Below, piece after piece: positions 29,016 through 38,160 of a DNA stretch of 64,000 nt. How positions within the stretch are numbered: the stretch's first letter is position 1; every line of letters begins with the position of its first letter. The notes beneath the pieces were generated by a model. It saw nothing but the letters and a program-made list of their open reading frames with translations, made no database searches and was not told the DNA's origin. Both the position numbers and the translations under genes were made by a program. This DNA is from Eubacterium sp. AF22-9 (GTDB taxonomy: Bacteria; Bacillota; Clostridia; Lachnospirales; Lachnospiraceae), in NCBI GenBank assembly GCA_003458705.1, contig QRVH01000002.1, positions 1 through 64,000 of the forward strand, written 5' to 3'.

Positions 29016-29465
29016 TTAAAAGACCTTTTTACTCATGTTGCTGTTATGATAATCCGGATTATTGGTTACATCTTGTATAAACCATGAAGGTGGAGTGTAT
29101 GAATTGGCTGCTTCAATAGTTGGAAATTCAACCTCAGCAAGAACAGTGCCTTCGAAAAGCCCCTCAAATATGTCTAGTTCAATTGTATATCCGCTATCAT
29201 CAGGAATTTCATAACGTTTCTTGGTTATAATATTGCCATCAGCCTTTTTTATCAGATGATCATATGCATTCTTATTAAGTGGAAGATTATATTCTTCCCT
29301 TGCTATCATGCCGTTTCCTTTGTAGGTAAGATAAAAGTCATCATTGTCACGCCTTACGCGCACAACAGGGGAAGTATTAAGATAACCCTGTTCAATAATG
29401 CGGCATGGATATAAATCTATATCGTCAGGTATTCCTGACACAAGATATTTACGCTCGATTTCCAT
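29016..29465 (-). CDS. CYTH domain protein (triphosphate tunnel metalloenzyme)
   Basis: A 149-residue single-domain protein. The N-terminal EIERKYLV is the ExExK signature of the CYTH family, which hydrolyses inorganic tripolyphosphate or related triphosphates with Mg2+ or Mn2+. Conserved basic and acidic tunnel residues appear as VRVRR, YLTYKG, TKKRYEI, ELDIFEG and LAEVEF. ATG 29465 is chosen because the family starts with this motif and GAGG is upstream. It sits between hup and the CLC gene. The cellular substrate is unknown. Confidence 0.88.
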   Translation of the reverse strand: MEIERKYLVSGIPDDIDLYPCRIIEQGYLNTSPVVRVRRDNDDFYLTYKGNGMIAREEYNLPLNKNAYDHLIKKADGNIITKKRYEIPDDSGYTIELDIFEGLFEGTVLAEVEFPTIEAANSYTPPSWFIQDVTNNPDYHNSNMSKKVF

Positions 29466-29506
29466 AATAAACCTCGATTCTTTTAACTTAATTAAATAAA
29501 GAGAAA

Positions 29507-29534
29507 AAAGGCTGCCACATAAGTGACAGCCTTT
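29507..29534 (-). terminator. Terminator of hup
   Basis: AAAGGCTG...CAGCCTTT with an inner CAC/GTG pair forms the stem; on the minus strand it is followed by TTTTTT. It lies 16 bp after the hup stop; read-through would reach the CYTH gene. Confidence 0.85.
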
Positions 29535-29550
29535 AAAAGTCATTCAATAA

Positions 29551-29850
29551 TTACTTCTTCTTAGACTTCTTAGCTGGAGTGTTTACAACATCCTTTAAAG
29601 CCTTACCAGCCTTGAACTTAGGTGCCTTAGAAGCAGGAATCTGGATAGCCTTTCCTGTCTGAGGATTCTTACCTGTTCTTGCAGCTCTTTCAGCAACTTC
29701 AAATGTACCGAAACCTACTAACTGGATCTTTTCTCCAGCCTTTAACTGTTCTGCAACAGTGTCTGTAAAAGCCTTAACAGCCTTCTCTGCGTCCTTCTTA
29801 GAAAGCTCAGCCTTTTCTGCGATAGCAGCAACTAATTCTGACTTATTCAT
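29551..29850 (-). CDS. hup: Nucleoid protein HU
   Basis: A 99-residue DNA-bending nucleoid protein. The sequence is a typical HU: N-terminal helices ([20 protein letters not shown]), the signature [19 protein letters not shown] in the beta arm, and a short Lys-rich tail (PAKKSKKK) that is slightly longer than the 90-residue core. AAGGAGG precedes the start, and a near-consensus promoter lies upstream, in keeping with high expression. Confidence 0.97.
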   Translation of the reverse strand: MNKSELVAAIAEKAELSKKDAEKAVKAFTDTVAEQLKAGEKIQLVGFGTFEVAERAARTGKNPQTGKAIQIPASKAPKFKAGKALKDVVNTPAKKSKKK

Positions 29851-29898
29851 AATTAAATTGTCCTCCTTAAAAAATTAAGTAATAATAAGTATAAATTA

Positions 29899-29927
29899 TT
29901 TATACTCCTAGATTGATAATTTGTCAA
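29899..29927 (-). promoter_or_regulatory. Promoter of hup
   Basis: On the minus strand TTGACA (29922-29927), a 17-bp spacer and TATAAA (29899-29904) form a strong sigma-A promoter about 50 bp before the HU start codon. Confidence 0.85.
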
Positions 29928-29980
29928 TAAAAAGTGGCTCAAAATGGGGATTTTTGGCACTTTTTGCTAATTGTAAACAC

Positions 29981-31900
29981 TTATATTTCTTCCATTAATT
30001 CTTCCCAGTGTTCATATAGTGTGTCTAATTCTTTCTTTAATTGAGTGGATTCATTATGAAGTTCCATTAAACGTGCTGTGTTACTGCCTATTGAAGGGTT
30101 AGAATATTCTGCATCAATAGCAGACATCCTGTCTTCGATTTCAGCAATTCTTTCTTCTGTTTTCTTGATTTCGTTCTGCTTTTTCTTAAGCTTATTCTGC
30201 TCTTCACGGGACTGCTGCCATGACAGTTTAGAGCTCTTTACAGAAATGTTGTCAGAAGAAATATCAGGTGTATCTGGAAAAGCCTTTGCTGTCAGTATAT
30301 CCCTTTTTTCAATGTAATAATCATAATTGCCAATATAATTGACTATATTCTGGTTAGTGAGTTCAATAATTCTGGTTGCAGTAGCGTTGATAAAGTATCT
30401 GTCGTGGGAAACATATAGAACAGTTCCTGTGTAGCTGTTAAGTGCATTTTCAAGAATCTCTTTGGATACAATATCAAGATGGTTAGTAGGTTCATCAAGA
30501 ATAAGCAGGTTAGCATTGGAAAGCATAAGCTTTGCCAGTGAAACTCTGCCACGTTCACCACCACTTAAATCGCGGATGTATTTGAATACATCATCATCAG
30601 TAAAAAGAAATGCAGCAAGGGTATTTCTTATCTGTGTGTTATTAAGGTCAGGATATGCGTCCTGAATCTCCTGAAAAAGGGTCTTGTCAGGGTCAAGCAC
30701 ATGATGTTCCTGATCGTAATAACCAATAGCAACCTTGGCACCAAGATAAATGCTTCCGCTGTCCGGCTGGATAATGCCGTTAATAAGCTTTAATATAGTT
30801 GTTTTACCGGTTCCGTTATTACCTATCAAAGCAACACGCTCACCACGCTTAATCTCAAAATTAATATTATTAAAAAGAGTATTGCCGTCAAATGATTTGG
30901 TAAGGTCAGTAACAGTAAGAACATCATTACCACTTATAACAGATGGCTCAAGTTTAATGTTCATTTTTGCATTAAGTTCAACAGGCTTGTCAACAACCTC
31001 CATTTTATTAAGCATTTTTTCACGGCTCTCTGCACGTTTGATGGATTTTTCGCGGTTAAACTGCTTTAACTTGGCAATAACCTCTTCCTGATGCTTGATA
31101 TCACGCTGCTGGTTTAAATATTCCTTTAACTTCATATTACGAAGAATTGCCTTCTTGGAAGCATAATCTGTGTAATTACCGGAAAAAACGGTACAGTCAC
31201 CGTTATCAATTTCAATAATCTTGCTTACAATCTTATCAAGGAAATATCTGTCGTGAGCAACGATAAGAACAGCACCGCTGTAGTTGAGAAGATAATTCTC
31301 TAACCAGCTTATTGAATCCATATCAAGGTGGTTAGTAGGCTCATCGAGCATTATAATATCGGGCTTGGAAAGTAATAGCTTACCTAAAGATACACGGGTT
31401 TTCTGACCTCCGGATAAAGTGTTTACGTGTAAAGAAAAATCCTCTTCAGCAAAACCAAGACCTTTGAGTACTCCCGTAATCTCACTCTTATACGCATAAC
31501 CATTGTTCATCTCGAACTCATGATTAAGATTGGTATATCTGTTCATAAGGGATTCAAGTTCATCACCTGAAGCATTGTTCATTGCGGCTTCTATGCGTCT
31601 TAATTCGCTTTCCATATCAAGGATATACTGCTTTACAGAAAGAAGCTCATCATAAATGCTTCTATCAGACTGAAGGTCCTGCTGCTGTGCAAGATAACCA
31701 AGAGTCTTATCCTTAGCAAGAGTGACAATACCTGTATCAGCAGGTTCTTCACCTGTGATAATCTTTAGCAGAGTAGATTTACCGGCACCATTGATTCCAA
31801 CAATGGCAGCCTTCTCATGATCCTCTATATTAAAAGAACAGGACTTGATAATAACATCTGTTCCAAAAGATTTACTAATATTATTGCAAGATAAAATCAT
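29981..31900 (-). CDS. ABC-F family ATPase
   Basis: A soluble protein of 639 residues with two ABC domains and no membrane segments, typical of ABC-F translation factors that bind the ribosomal E site. The first domain has GINGAGKST and LSGGQKTRVSLGK; the second has GNNGTGKTT and LSGGERGRVSLAK; each has DEPTNHLD. A charged linker of about 60 residues lies between them and a C-terminal coiled coil (about 545-635) follows. The size matches the YdiF/Uup-like branch. Whether it acts in antibiotic resistance or normal translation cannot be judged. It is monocistronic and divergent from the DEAD-box gene. Confidence 0.92.
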   Translation of the reverse strand: MILSCNNISKSFGTDVIIKSCSFNIEDHEKAAIVGINGAGKSTLLKIITGEEPADTGIVTLAKDKTLGYLAQQQDLQSDRSIYDELLSVKQYILDMESELRRIEAAMNNASGDELESLMNRYTNLNHEFEMNNGYAYKSEITGVLKGLGFAEEDFSLHVNTLSGGQKTRVSLGKLLLSKPDIIMLDEPTNHLDMDSISWLENYLLNYSGAVLIVAHDRYFLDKIVSKIIEIDNGDCTVFSGNYTDYASKKAILRNMKLKEYLNQQRDIKHQEEVIAKLKQFNREKSIKRAESREKMLNKMEVVDKPVELNAKMNIKLEPSVISGNDVLTVTDLTKSFDGNTLFNNINFEIKRGERVALIGNNGTGKTTILKLINGIIQPDSGSIYLGAKVAIGYYDQEHHVLDPDKTLFQEIQDAYPDLNNTQIRNTLAAFLFTDDDVFKYIRDLSGGERGRVSLAKLMLSNANLLILDEPTNHLDIVSKEILENALNSYTGTVLYVSHDRYFINATATRIIELTNQNIVNYIGNYDYYIEKRDILTAKAFPDTPDISSDNISVKSSKLSWQQSREEQNKLKKKQNEIKKTEERIAEIEDRMSAIDAEYSNPSIGSNTARLMELHNESTQLKKELDTLYEHWEELMEEI

Positions 31901-31957
31901 AAAAACTCCTTTCTCATACGATTATATATGTACAAGAAATAAAATGCAATTATTACT

Positions 31958-31986
31958 TTGACTTATGGACTTCTGTAATGTAAAAT
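31958..31986 (+). promoter_or_regulatory. Promoter of the DEAD-box gene
   Basis: TTGACT (31958-31963), 17-bp spacer, TAAAAT (31981-31986), about 30 bp before ATG 32016. Confidence 0.75.
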
Positions 31987-32015
31987 TAACAAGTTATAGA
32001 AATGGAGATTAAAGA

Positions 32016-33731
32016 ATGAAATTTGATGAATTAAATATTGATGAAAGAATTTTAAGAGCGGTAGAGGATATGGGCTTTGAGGAGACATCTCCTATACAGA
32101 CACAGGCCATTCCTGCAGTATTGGAAGGAATTGATGTTATCGGACAGGCACAGACCGGAACAGGTAAGACTGCTGCGTACTCTATCCCTATGTTACAGAA
32201 GATTAATCCAGATGTTAAGAAACCACAGGCAATTGTACTCTGTCCTACAAGAGAGCTTGCAGTACAGGTTGCAGAAGAGATAAGAAAGCTTGCCAAGTAC
32301 ATGAGTGACATTAAGGTGTTACCGGTGTATGGCGGACAGGAGATTGTAAGACAGATTAAGTCTTTAAAAGCCGGCGTACAGATTATTGTTGGAACTCCGG
32401 GACGAGTTATGGACCATATGAGAAGAAAGACAGTTAAGTTTGATTCTGTTTCTATGGTTATATTAGATGAAGCTGATGAGATGCTTGATATGGGATTTCG
32501 TGAGGACATGGAAACAATTCTTACGGAGACACCAGAGGAAAGACAGACAGTTCTTTTCTCAGCTACAATGCCTAAGCCTATAATGGAGATTGCAAGAAAA
32601 TTCCAGAAAGACGCTAAGATTATCAAGGTTGTAAGAAAAGAACTTACAGTTTCTAATATTGATCAGTTTTATTATGAAGTAAGACCTAAGAATAAAACAG
32701 AAATCTTAAGCCGTCTTATTGATATATACAATCCTAAGCTGTCAGTTGTGTTCTGTAACACTAAGAGACAGGTAGACGAGCTTATATCAGAGCTTAAGGG
32801 CAGAGGATATTTTGCTGACGGTATACACGGAGATATGAAACAGCAACAGAGAGACCGTGTAATGGACGATTTCAGAAGTGGAAAGACAGAAATTCTTATT
32901 GCAACTGATGTTGCGGCAAGAGGAATTGATGTTGACGGAGTTGATATAGTATTTAACTATGACCTTCCACAGGACGAAGAATATTATGTACACAGAATAG
33001 GAAGAACAGGAAGGGCTGGAAAATCAGGACTTGCACTTTCATTTATATCTGGAAGAGAAGTATATAAGTTAAAGGATATTGAGAGATATTGCAAGACCAA
33101 GATTCTTGCAAAGCCAATCCCATCACTTGATGATGTCAAGAACACCAAGATGGATGGTATATTTGACAAGATTAAAGAGATGATTGAAGCTGATGAGCAC
33201 AGAGCCATGCTTGATATGGTTGAGGAGCATGTTAATCAGGAAGATTATACATCAATGGATATGGCAGCAGCTCTTCTTAAGATGATAGTTGGAGATACAT
33301 TGGACAGAATCGATGAGGTAGAGAATTTTCATTTTGATGAAAATGCAGATACATCAAGAATGGTAAGACTCTTTATTAATGTTGGTAAGAAGGACAAGAT
33401 TACACCAGCCAATATTCTTGGAGCGATTGCAGGAGAATCCGGAATGCCGGGAAGACTTGTCGGTGCAATTGATATGATGGATAATTATACATTTGTTGAT
33501 GTTCCTGCAAAGCATGCGGAAGCAGTACTTGCAGCAATGAATGACAATGTGCTTATCAAGGGCAGAAAGGTTAATGTAGAGAAGGCAAATGTATCTGCAA
33601 AGCCTGCAAGAAAATCCAAGTCAAAGCCAGATACAAGAAGAAAAAAAGACGAGTCCCGTGGAAAACATGACAAACTTAAAGAACGCAGAAGTAAAGGCGG
33701 CAAGGTAAGAAGAAATGGAGAAAAGTATTAA
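32016..33731 (+). CDS. DEAD-box RNA helicase with DbpA-type RNA-binding domain
   Basis: A 571-residue ATP-dependent RNA helicase, probably for ribosome assembly or mRNA decay. The motifs in order are the Q motif (SPIQTQAIP), AQTGTGKT, PTRELA, TPGRV, DEAD, SAT, and HRIGRTGR. A DbpA-like RNA-binding domain occupies about 445-525, then a highly basic tail (KSKSKPDTRRKKDESRGK). GGAG precedes ATG 32016. Its last 17 bases overlap the next gene. CshA or DbpA/YxiN orthology is not settled. Confidence 0.93.
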   Translation: MKFDELNIDERILRAVEDMGFEETSPIQTQAIPAVLEGIDVIGQAQTGTGKTAAYSIPMLQKINPDVKKPQAIVLCPTRELAVQVAEEIRKLAKYMSDIKVLPVYGGQEIVRQIKSLKAGVQIIVGTPGRVMDHMRRKTVKFDSVSMVILDEADEMLDMGFREDMETILTETPEERQTVLFSATMPKPIMEIARKFQKDAKIIKVVRKELTVSNIDQFYYEVRPKNKTEILSRLIDIYNPKLSVVFCNTKRQVDELISELKGRGYFADGIHGDMKQQQRDRVMDDFRSGKTEILIATDVAARGIDVDGVDIVFNYDLPQDEEYYVHRIGRTGRAGKSGLALSFISGREVYKLKDIERYCKTKILAKPIPSLDDVKNTKMDGIFDKIKEMIEADEHRAMLDMVEEHVNQEDYTSMDMAAALLKMIVGDTLDRIDEVENFHFDENADTSRMVRLFINVGKKDKITPANILGAIAGESGMPGRLVGAIDMMDNYTFVDVPAKHAEAVLAAMNDNVLIKGRKVNVEKANVSAKPARKSKSKPDTRRKKDESRGKHDKLKERRSKGGKVRRNGEKY

Positions 33732-34397
33732 GCTTACCAGTCTTAACAGAAAAGAAGCGTTAAGATATCTGGGATATAAGAAAAATGCACCTGATGAGCG
33801 GGTGGAAGAGCTTATGGATGAATGTGAGGAGCTTGTATTAAAGACCGCAGTTCCAAGATTTATTTATAAGAAGTTCGATTTTACAGTTAATGAAGACGGT
33901 GTGGCATTTAAGAATACAAGCATGGTGCTTCCGGGTGAGTCTATTAAGAAGCACCTGTATAAATGTGATAGTGCAATATGCATGGCTGTAACGATATCGG
34001 AAGGTATTGACAGACAGCTAAGAGTGTTGCAGCTTACAGATATGGCAAAGGCACTGGTGTTTGATAGTCTGGCAAGTGTAGCTGTTGAACAGGCATGTGA
34101 TAAGGTTGAAGAACTTTTAAGAGAGGAATATCCTGATTATTACCAGACATTCAGGTTCGGAATTGGTTACGGTGATTTGCCGATAAGCATGCAGCTCCTT
34201 TCCTTAAGGTATTAGATGCCAGTAAAAAGATAGGACTTAATCTTAACAAATCATATATGCTTGCTCCAGTAAAGTCGGTAACTGCGGTTATCGGACTTAC
34301 TAAGGAGCCGGTAAGTACTGAGAACAGAGGTTGCGCAACCTGCAATCTTAATAAAACCTGCGCATACAGAGGAATGGGAGGACATTGTAGTGGCTGA
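33715..34397 (+). CDS. Methionine synthase activation-domain protein, apparent -1 frameshift
   Basis: A stand-alone version of the C-terminal reactivation domain of B12-dependent methionine synthase, which presents SAM for reductive methylation of oxidised cobalamin. The open frame ends at 34215 after GYGDLPISMQ. A second frame continues with APFLKVLDASKKIGL through the SVTAVIGLT and CATCNLNKTC segments to TGA 34395-34397. One restored G near 34188-34192 gives 227 residues, the normal size of this family. The gene overlaps the helicase gene by 17 bp and metH by 8 bp, showing tight coupling with metH, which lacks this domain. Confidence 0.9.
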
Positions 34398-36795
34398 CAG
34401 ATTCAGAGAACTCTTAAAAAATAGAGATTATATAATATTTGATGGTGCTATGGGTACAATGCTTCAGGCAGCTGGCATGAAGATGGGAGAGATACCTGAA
34501 GTGCTTAATATAACAAGGCCGGAGCTTCTTGTTTCAATTGCAGAGCAGTATTTTAATGCCGGTTCAGATGTGGTATATGCCAATACATTTGGTGCAAACA
34601 GATATAAGCTTGAAGAATGCGGAAAAAGCGTTGAGGAGCTTGTAACTGCCGGAATTGTCAATGCAAAGAAGGCAAGAGATGCAGTAAAGCCTGACGGACT
34701 TGTTGCACTCGATGTCGGACCAATCGGACAACTTCTTGAGCCAACAGGCGTATTAAGCTTTGAAGAAGCATATGATATGTATGCCGAGATAGTAAAGGCT
34801 GGAGCTGCTGCGGGAGCAGACCTTGTTGTATTTGAGACAATGACCGACCTTTTAGATGTTAAGGCTGCTGTACTTGCAGCTAAGGAAAACAGCGACCTTC
34901 CTATAGCTGCTACGATGACATTTGAACAGAATATGAGAACATTCACAGGCTGTTCTATATCAGCAATGGCTCTTACGCTTACAGGACTTGGCGTTGATGC
35001 ACTCGGTGTAAACTGTTCTTTAGGACCTAAGGAATTAGAACCGGTTATTGAAGAACTTGTAAAATGGACTAATCTTCCAATAATAGTAAAGCCTAATGCA
35101 GGACTTCCTGACCCTGAAACTAACCTTTATAATGTTACTGCAGTCCAGTTTGCAGATTTCATGAAGGATTTAAGAAAATATGGCATTAAGATATTCGGCG
35201 GCTGCTGTGGAACTAATCCTGAATTCATTAAAGAATTATCAGAAATGTTAAAAAGAGAAGGCAATCCGGCAACACCACACAAATATATTCCGGGTGCAGT
35301 GTGTTCAGCAACAAGCACTGTTGTCGTTGATGAGCCAAGAATTATCGGTGAAAGAATCAATCCTACAGGTAAGAAGCTTTTTAAGGAAGCACTTTTAAGA
35401 CATGATATGGATTATATTCTTGGACAGGCTTTAGAGCAGATATCAGGCGGAGCAGATATTCTTGATGTCAATGTAGGTCTTCCGGGAATTGATGAGCGTG
35501 AAATGATGATTGATACAATAAAGTCATTACAGGCAGTTGTAGATGTCCCACTTCAGATCGATTCTACAATACCTGAAGTACTTGAGGCAGCACTCCGTGT
35601 ATACAATGGTAAGCCGCTTGTTAACTCAGTTAATGGTGAGGAGGAGTCTCTTAATAATGTTCTTCCTCTTGTTAAGAAATATGGTGCAGGAGTTATCGGA
35701 CTTGCACTTGATAAAGATGGCATTCCTAAGAAGGCAGAGGACAGAGTTGCAATAGCAAAGAAGATTATGGACAGGGCTGTTGCAATGGGAATCCCTAAAG
35801 AAGATATTTATATTGACTGCCTTACACTCACAGCTTCTGCTGAACAGGAGGGCGTAATGGAAACTCTTAATGCACTTCATACAGTTAAGAATGAGCTTGG
35901 CTTAAAGACAGTGCTTGGTGTTTCTAATATTTCATTCGGACTTCCAAACAGAGTGCTTGTAAACCACATTTTCCTTACAATGGCACTTACTAACGGACTT
36001 GACCTTGCGATTATAAATCCTAACATCCCAGAGATGACAGGTGCGGTAAGGGCGTACAAGCTTCTTGCCAATATTGATAAGAATTCAGTTGATTATATAA
36101 AAAACTATGGCGCTATGCCAAATGTTTCTAAGATTGATCCTGTCAAGAAGGAAAAGAAGGATGGGAACTATACAGGAGATGACCTTTTCTATGCCGTAGA
36201 AAAAGGACTTAAAAATGAAGGGGCTGAGATAACAGAGGCACTTCTTAAAACTATGGATTCGATGGAGATTGTTAATCAGGTGCTTATTCCTGCGCTTGAT
36301 AAGATAGGTGCTGAATTCGATAAGGGTACATTGTTCCTTCCACAGCTTATTATGGCAGCATCAGTTACCCAGGCAGCATTTGAAGTTATAAGAAAGCATA
36401 TGGTTATGTCTGATAATGCTCCTGTAAGCAAGGGAAAGATTGTTATAGCTACAGTCAAGGGGGATGTCCATGATATCGGTAAGAATATTGTTAAGGTTCT
36501 TCTTGAAAATTATGGATATGATGTTATTGACCTTGGTAAAGATGTCGAGTACCAGACAGTTGTTGATGCAATAAGAGATAATGATGTTAAACTGTGTGGA
36601 CTTTCTGCACTTATGACAACAACACTTGTATCTATGAAGGAAACAATTGCACTTATAAGAGAAAATAATCTTGATTGTAAGGTTATGGTTGGCGGAGCAG
36701 TACTTACTCCGGAATATGCTAAAGAGATAGATGCAGATTTCTATGCAAAGGATGCAAAAGAATCTGTTGATATTGCTAAAAGAGTTCTTGGTTAA
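34390..36795 (+). CDS. metH: B12-dependent methionine synthase without activation domain
   Basis: Transfers a methyl group from methyltetrahydrofolate through cobalamin to homocysteine. The 801-residue protein has the homocysteine-binding barrel (about 10-290; zinc Cys in VNCSLGP and GGCCGTNP), the pterin-binding barrel (about 310-560; ERINPTGKK), the cap (about 590-680) and the cobalamin domain with DVHDIG near residue 692, whose His binds cobalt. The usual C-terminal reactivation domain is missing and is supplied by the gene just upstream. The start is GTG 34390, overlapping the preceding stop by 8 bp. No B12 riboswitch is visible. Confidence 0.95.
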   Translation: MADRFRELLKNRDYIIFDGAMGTMLQAAGMKMGEIPEVLNITRPELLVSIAEQYFNAGSDVVYANTFGANRYKLEECGKSVEELVTAGIVNAKKARDAVKPDGLVALDVGPIGQLLEPTGVLSFEEAYDMYAEIVKAGAAAGADLVVFETMTDLLDVKAAVLAAKENSDLPIAATMTFEQNMRTFTGCSISAMALTLTGLGVDALGVNCSLGPKELEPVIEELVKWTNLPIIVKPNAGLPDPETNLYNVTAVQFADFMKDLRKYGIKIFGGCCGTNPEFIKELSEMLKREGNPATPHKYIPGAVCSATSTVVVDEPRIIGERINPTGKKLFKEALLRHDMDYILGQALEQISGGADILDVNVGLPGIDEREMMIDTIKSLQAVVDVPLQIDSTIPEVLEAALRVYNGKPLVNSVNGEEESLNNVLPLVKKYGAGVIGLALDKDGIPKKAEDRVAIAKKIMDRAVAMGIPKEDIYIDCLTLTASAEQEGVMETLNALHTVKNELGLKTVLGVSNISFGLPNRVLVNHIFLTMALTNGLDLAIINPNIPEMTGAVRAYKLLANIDKNSVDYIKNYGAMPNVSKIDPVKKEKKDGNYTGDDLFYAVEKGLKNEGAEITEALLKTMDSMEIVNQVLIPALDKIGAEFDKGTLFLPQLIMAASVTQAAFEVIRKHMVMSDNAPVSKGKIVIATVKGDVHDIGKNIVKVLLENYGYDVIDLGKDVEYQTVVDAIRDNDVKLCGLSALMTTTLVSMKETIALIRENNLDCKVMVGGAVLTPEYAKEIDADFYAKDAKESVDIAKRVLG

Positions 36796-36799
36796 AATT

Positions 36800-36828
36800 T
36801 TGACATATCGAGAAAAAATGTTTATAAT
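36800..36828 (+). promoter_or_regulatory. Consensus promoter of rex
   Basis: Exact TTGACA (36800-36805), 17-bp spacer and exact TATAAT (36823-36828), a very strong sigma-A promoter right after metH. No Rex palindrome is seen near it. Confidence 0.9.
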
Positions 36829-36910
36829 TATAGCACTTAGTATAATTGATTTATAATAATAATTTGATGTGTTTTTTATATATGCAATTGTAGTCTGGAG
36901 GTTTATGGTA

Positions 36911-37539
36911 ATGGAAGAAAAAAAGATTTCATCGGCGGTAATAAGAAGGCTGCCAAGATATTACAGATATCTGGGAGACTGATAGAGTCTGGTGTACAGA
37001 GAATATCATCTAAAGAATTGAGCGCCAGAATGAAAGTGACTGCCTCTCAGATAAGACAGGATCTTAATAATTTTGGAGGCTTTGGTCAGCAGGGATATGG
37101 ATATAATGTGCAGTACCTGTATGAAGAAATTGGCAAGATTCTTGGAATAGACAGAAATCATAATATGGTTATTATCGGAGCCGGTAATTTAGGCAAGGCA
37201 ATAGTTAATTATAGTGATTTTGAAAAAAGAGGATTCGTTATTAAGGGAATATTTGATAATAATCCTAAGATTAAGGGCACTAAGATTCGTGGAATAGAAG
37301 TAAGGATGATGAATGAACTTACTGATTTTATTAAAGATAATGAAATCGAGATAGTTGCACTTACTATTCCTAAAGAAGCAGCAAGACAGATAGCAAAGGT
37401 TGTTGCTGATGCAGGAGTCAAGGCTATATGGAACTTTGCACATACAGATCTTAATCTTCCGGATGATGTTATTGTTGAGAATGTACATTTGTCAGAAAGT
37501 CTTATGAGACTTTCATATACTATTGCTAACAGAAAGTAA
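36911..37539 (+). CDS. rex: Redox-sensing repressor Rex, apparent -1 frameshift
   Basis: Transcription repressor that reads the NADH/NAD+ ratio and controls fermentation and hydrogenase genes. The N-terminal winged helix starts at ATG 36911 (SSAVIRRLPRYYRYLG) and then meets a stop; with one A restored in GGGAGACTG near 36974-36977 the frame joins RLIESGVQRISSKEL and continues to 37539. The NADH-binding Rossmann motif is GAGNLGKA near residue 90. The restored length of 209 residues is normal. GGAGG lies about nine bases upstream. A Rex-like site stands before the hydrogenase gene at 11255. Confidence 0.92.
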
Positions 37540-37556
37540 CTGTTTGGGAGGATAAT

Positions 37557-38156
37557 ATGGCAGAACCTGATATTGAGAAGCTGAAAAGTTGTACAGCCAT
37601 AAATGATATACCGATACTTACTCTTGATGAAAGATGGTATCACCTTATAACAGATAAGTTAAAGACGGACGAAATACGTTACTGGGAAAAGCGCCTTAAT
37701 GAGCTGCTTAAGAAGCAGGGACAGGTTAATAATGACATAAAAGAAGTAAAAAAGATAAAAAAACAGCTTATTCAGGATGTTGTTGATAATATGCAGGATG
37801 AAGATAACGATCCTAAGAAAGCAAAGGTTATGGAGCAGAATCAGAGACTTATCCAGGAGGCAAAGGATAAGATTAACAGTCTTGAGGATGAGGCACTTGA
37901 TATACCGAGGGATATTGTTGATGCTAACAGAAATCTGCTTATAGAGACAGTAAAGGTGTGTTATAATAAGATTAACAGTAACAAAGAAGATCTTGAAGTA
38001 CTTGATAAATGGATTAATGCAACCAGAGTAAAGTTAAAGAAGAATATTCTTATCAAGCAGGATAAAGAAGAAGCTAATAATCGTATGTATTCATCAATGC
38101 ATGATATTTTAGGAGCAGATGTCATGAAAGAATTAGACAGAATTAACGAGGAATAA
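37557..38156 (+). CDS. Conserved coiled-coil protein of unknown function
   Basis: I do not recognise a named family for this 199-residue soluble protein. The N-terminus (about 1-40) contains TAINDIPILTLDERWYHLI. The rest is Lys/Glu/Asn-rich and strongly helical, with two predicted coiled-coil stretches (about 45-80 and 95-165). There is no signal peptide, membrane segment or obvious catalytic motif. It starts 17 bp after rex and ends 4 bp before the NAD(P)HX repair gene, so it is almost certainly co-transcribed with them. GGGAGG precedes the start. Confidence 0.8.
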   Translation: MAEPDIEKLKSCTAINDIPILTLDERWYHLITDKLKTDEIRYWEKRLNELLKKQGQVNNDIKEVKKIKKQLIQDVVDNMQDEDNDPKKAKVMEQNQRLIQEAKDKINSLEDEALDIPRDIVDANRNLLIETVKVCYNKINSNKEDLEVLDKWINATRVKLKKNILIKQDKEEANNRMYSSMHDILGADVMKELDRINEE

Positions 38157-38160
38157 GGTT

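Noticed and set aside
27735..29465. Fluoride riboswitch before the CLC/CYTH genes
   Set aside because: The upstream gap holds only the hup terminator and AT-rich sequence, with no crcB-type core.
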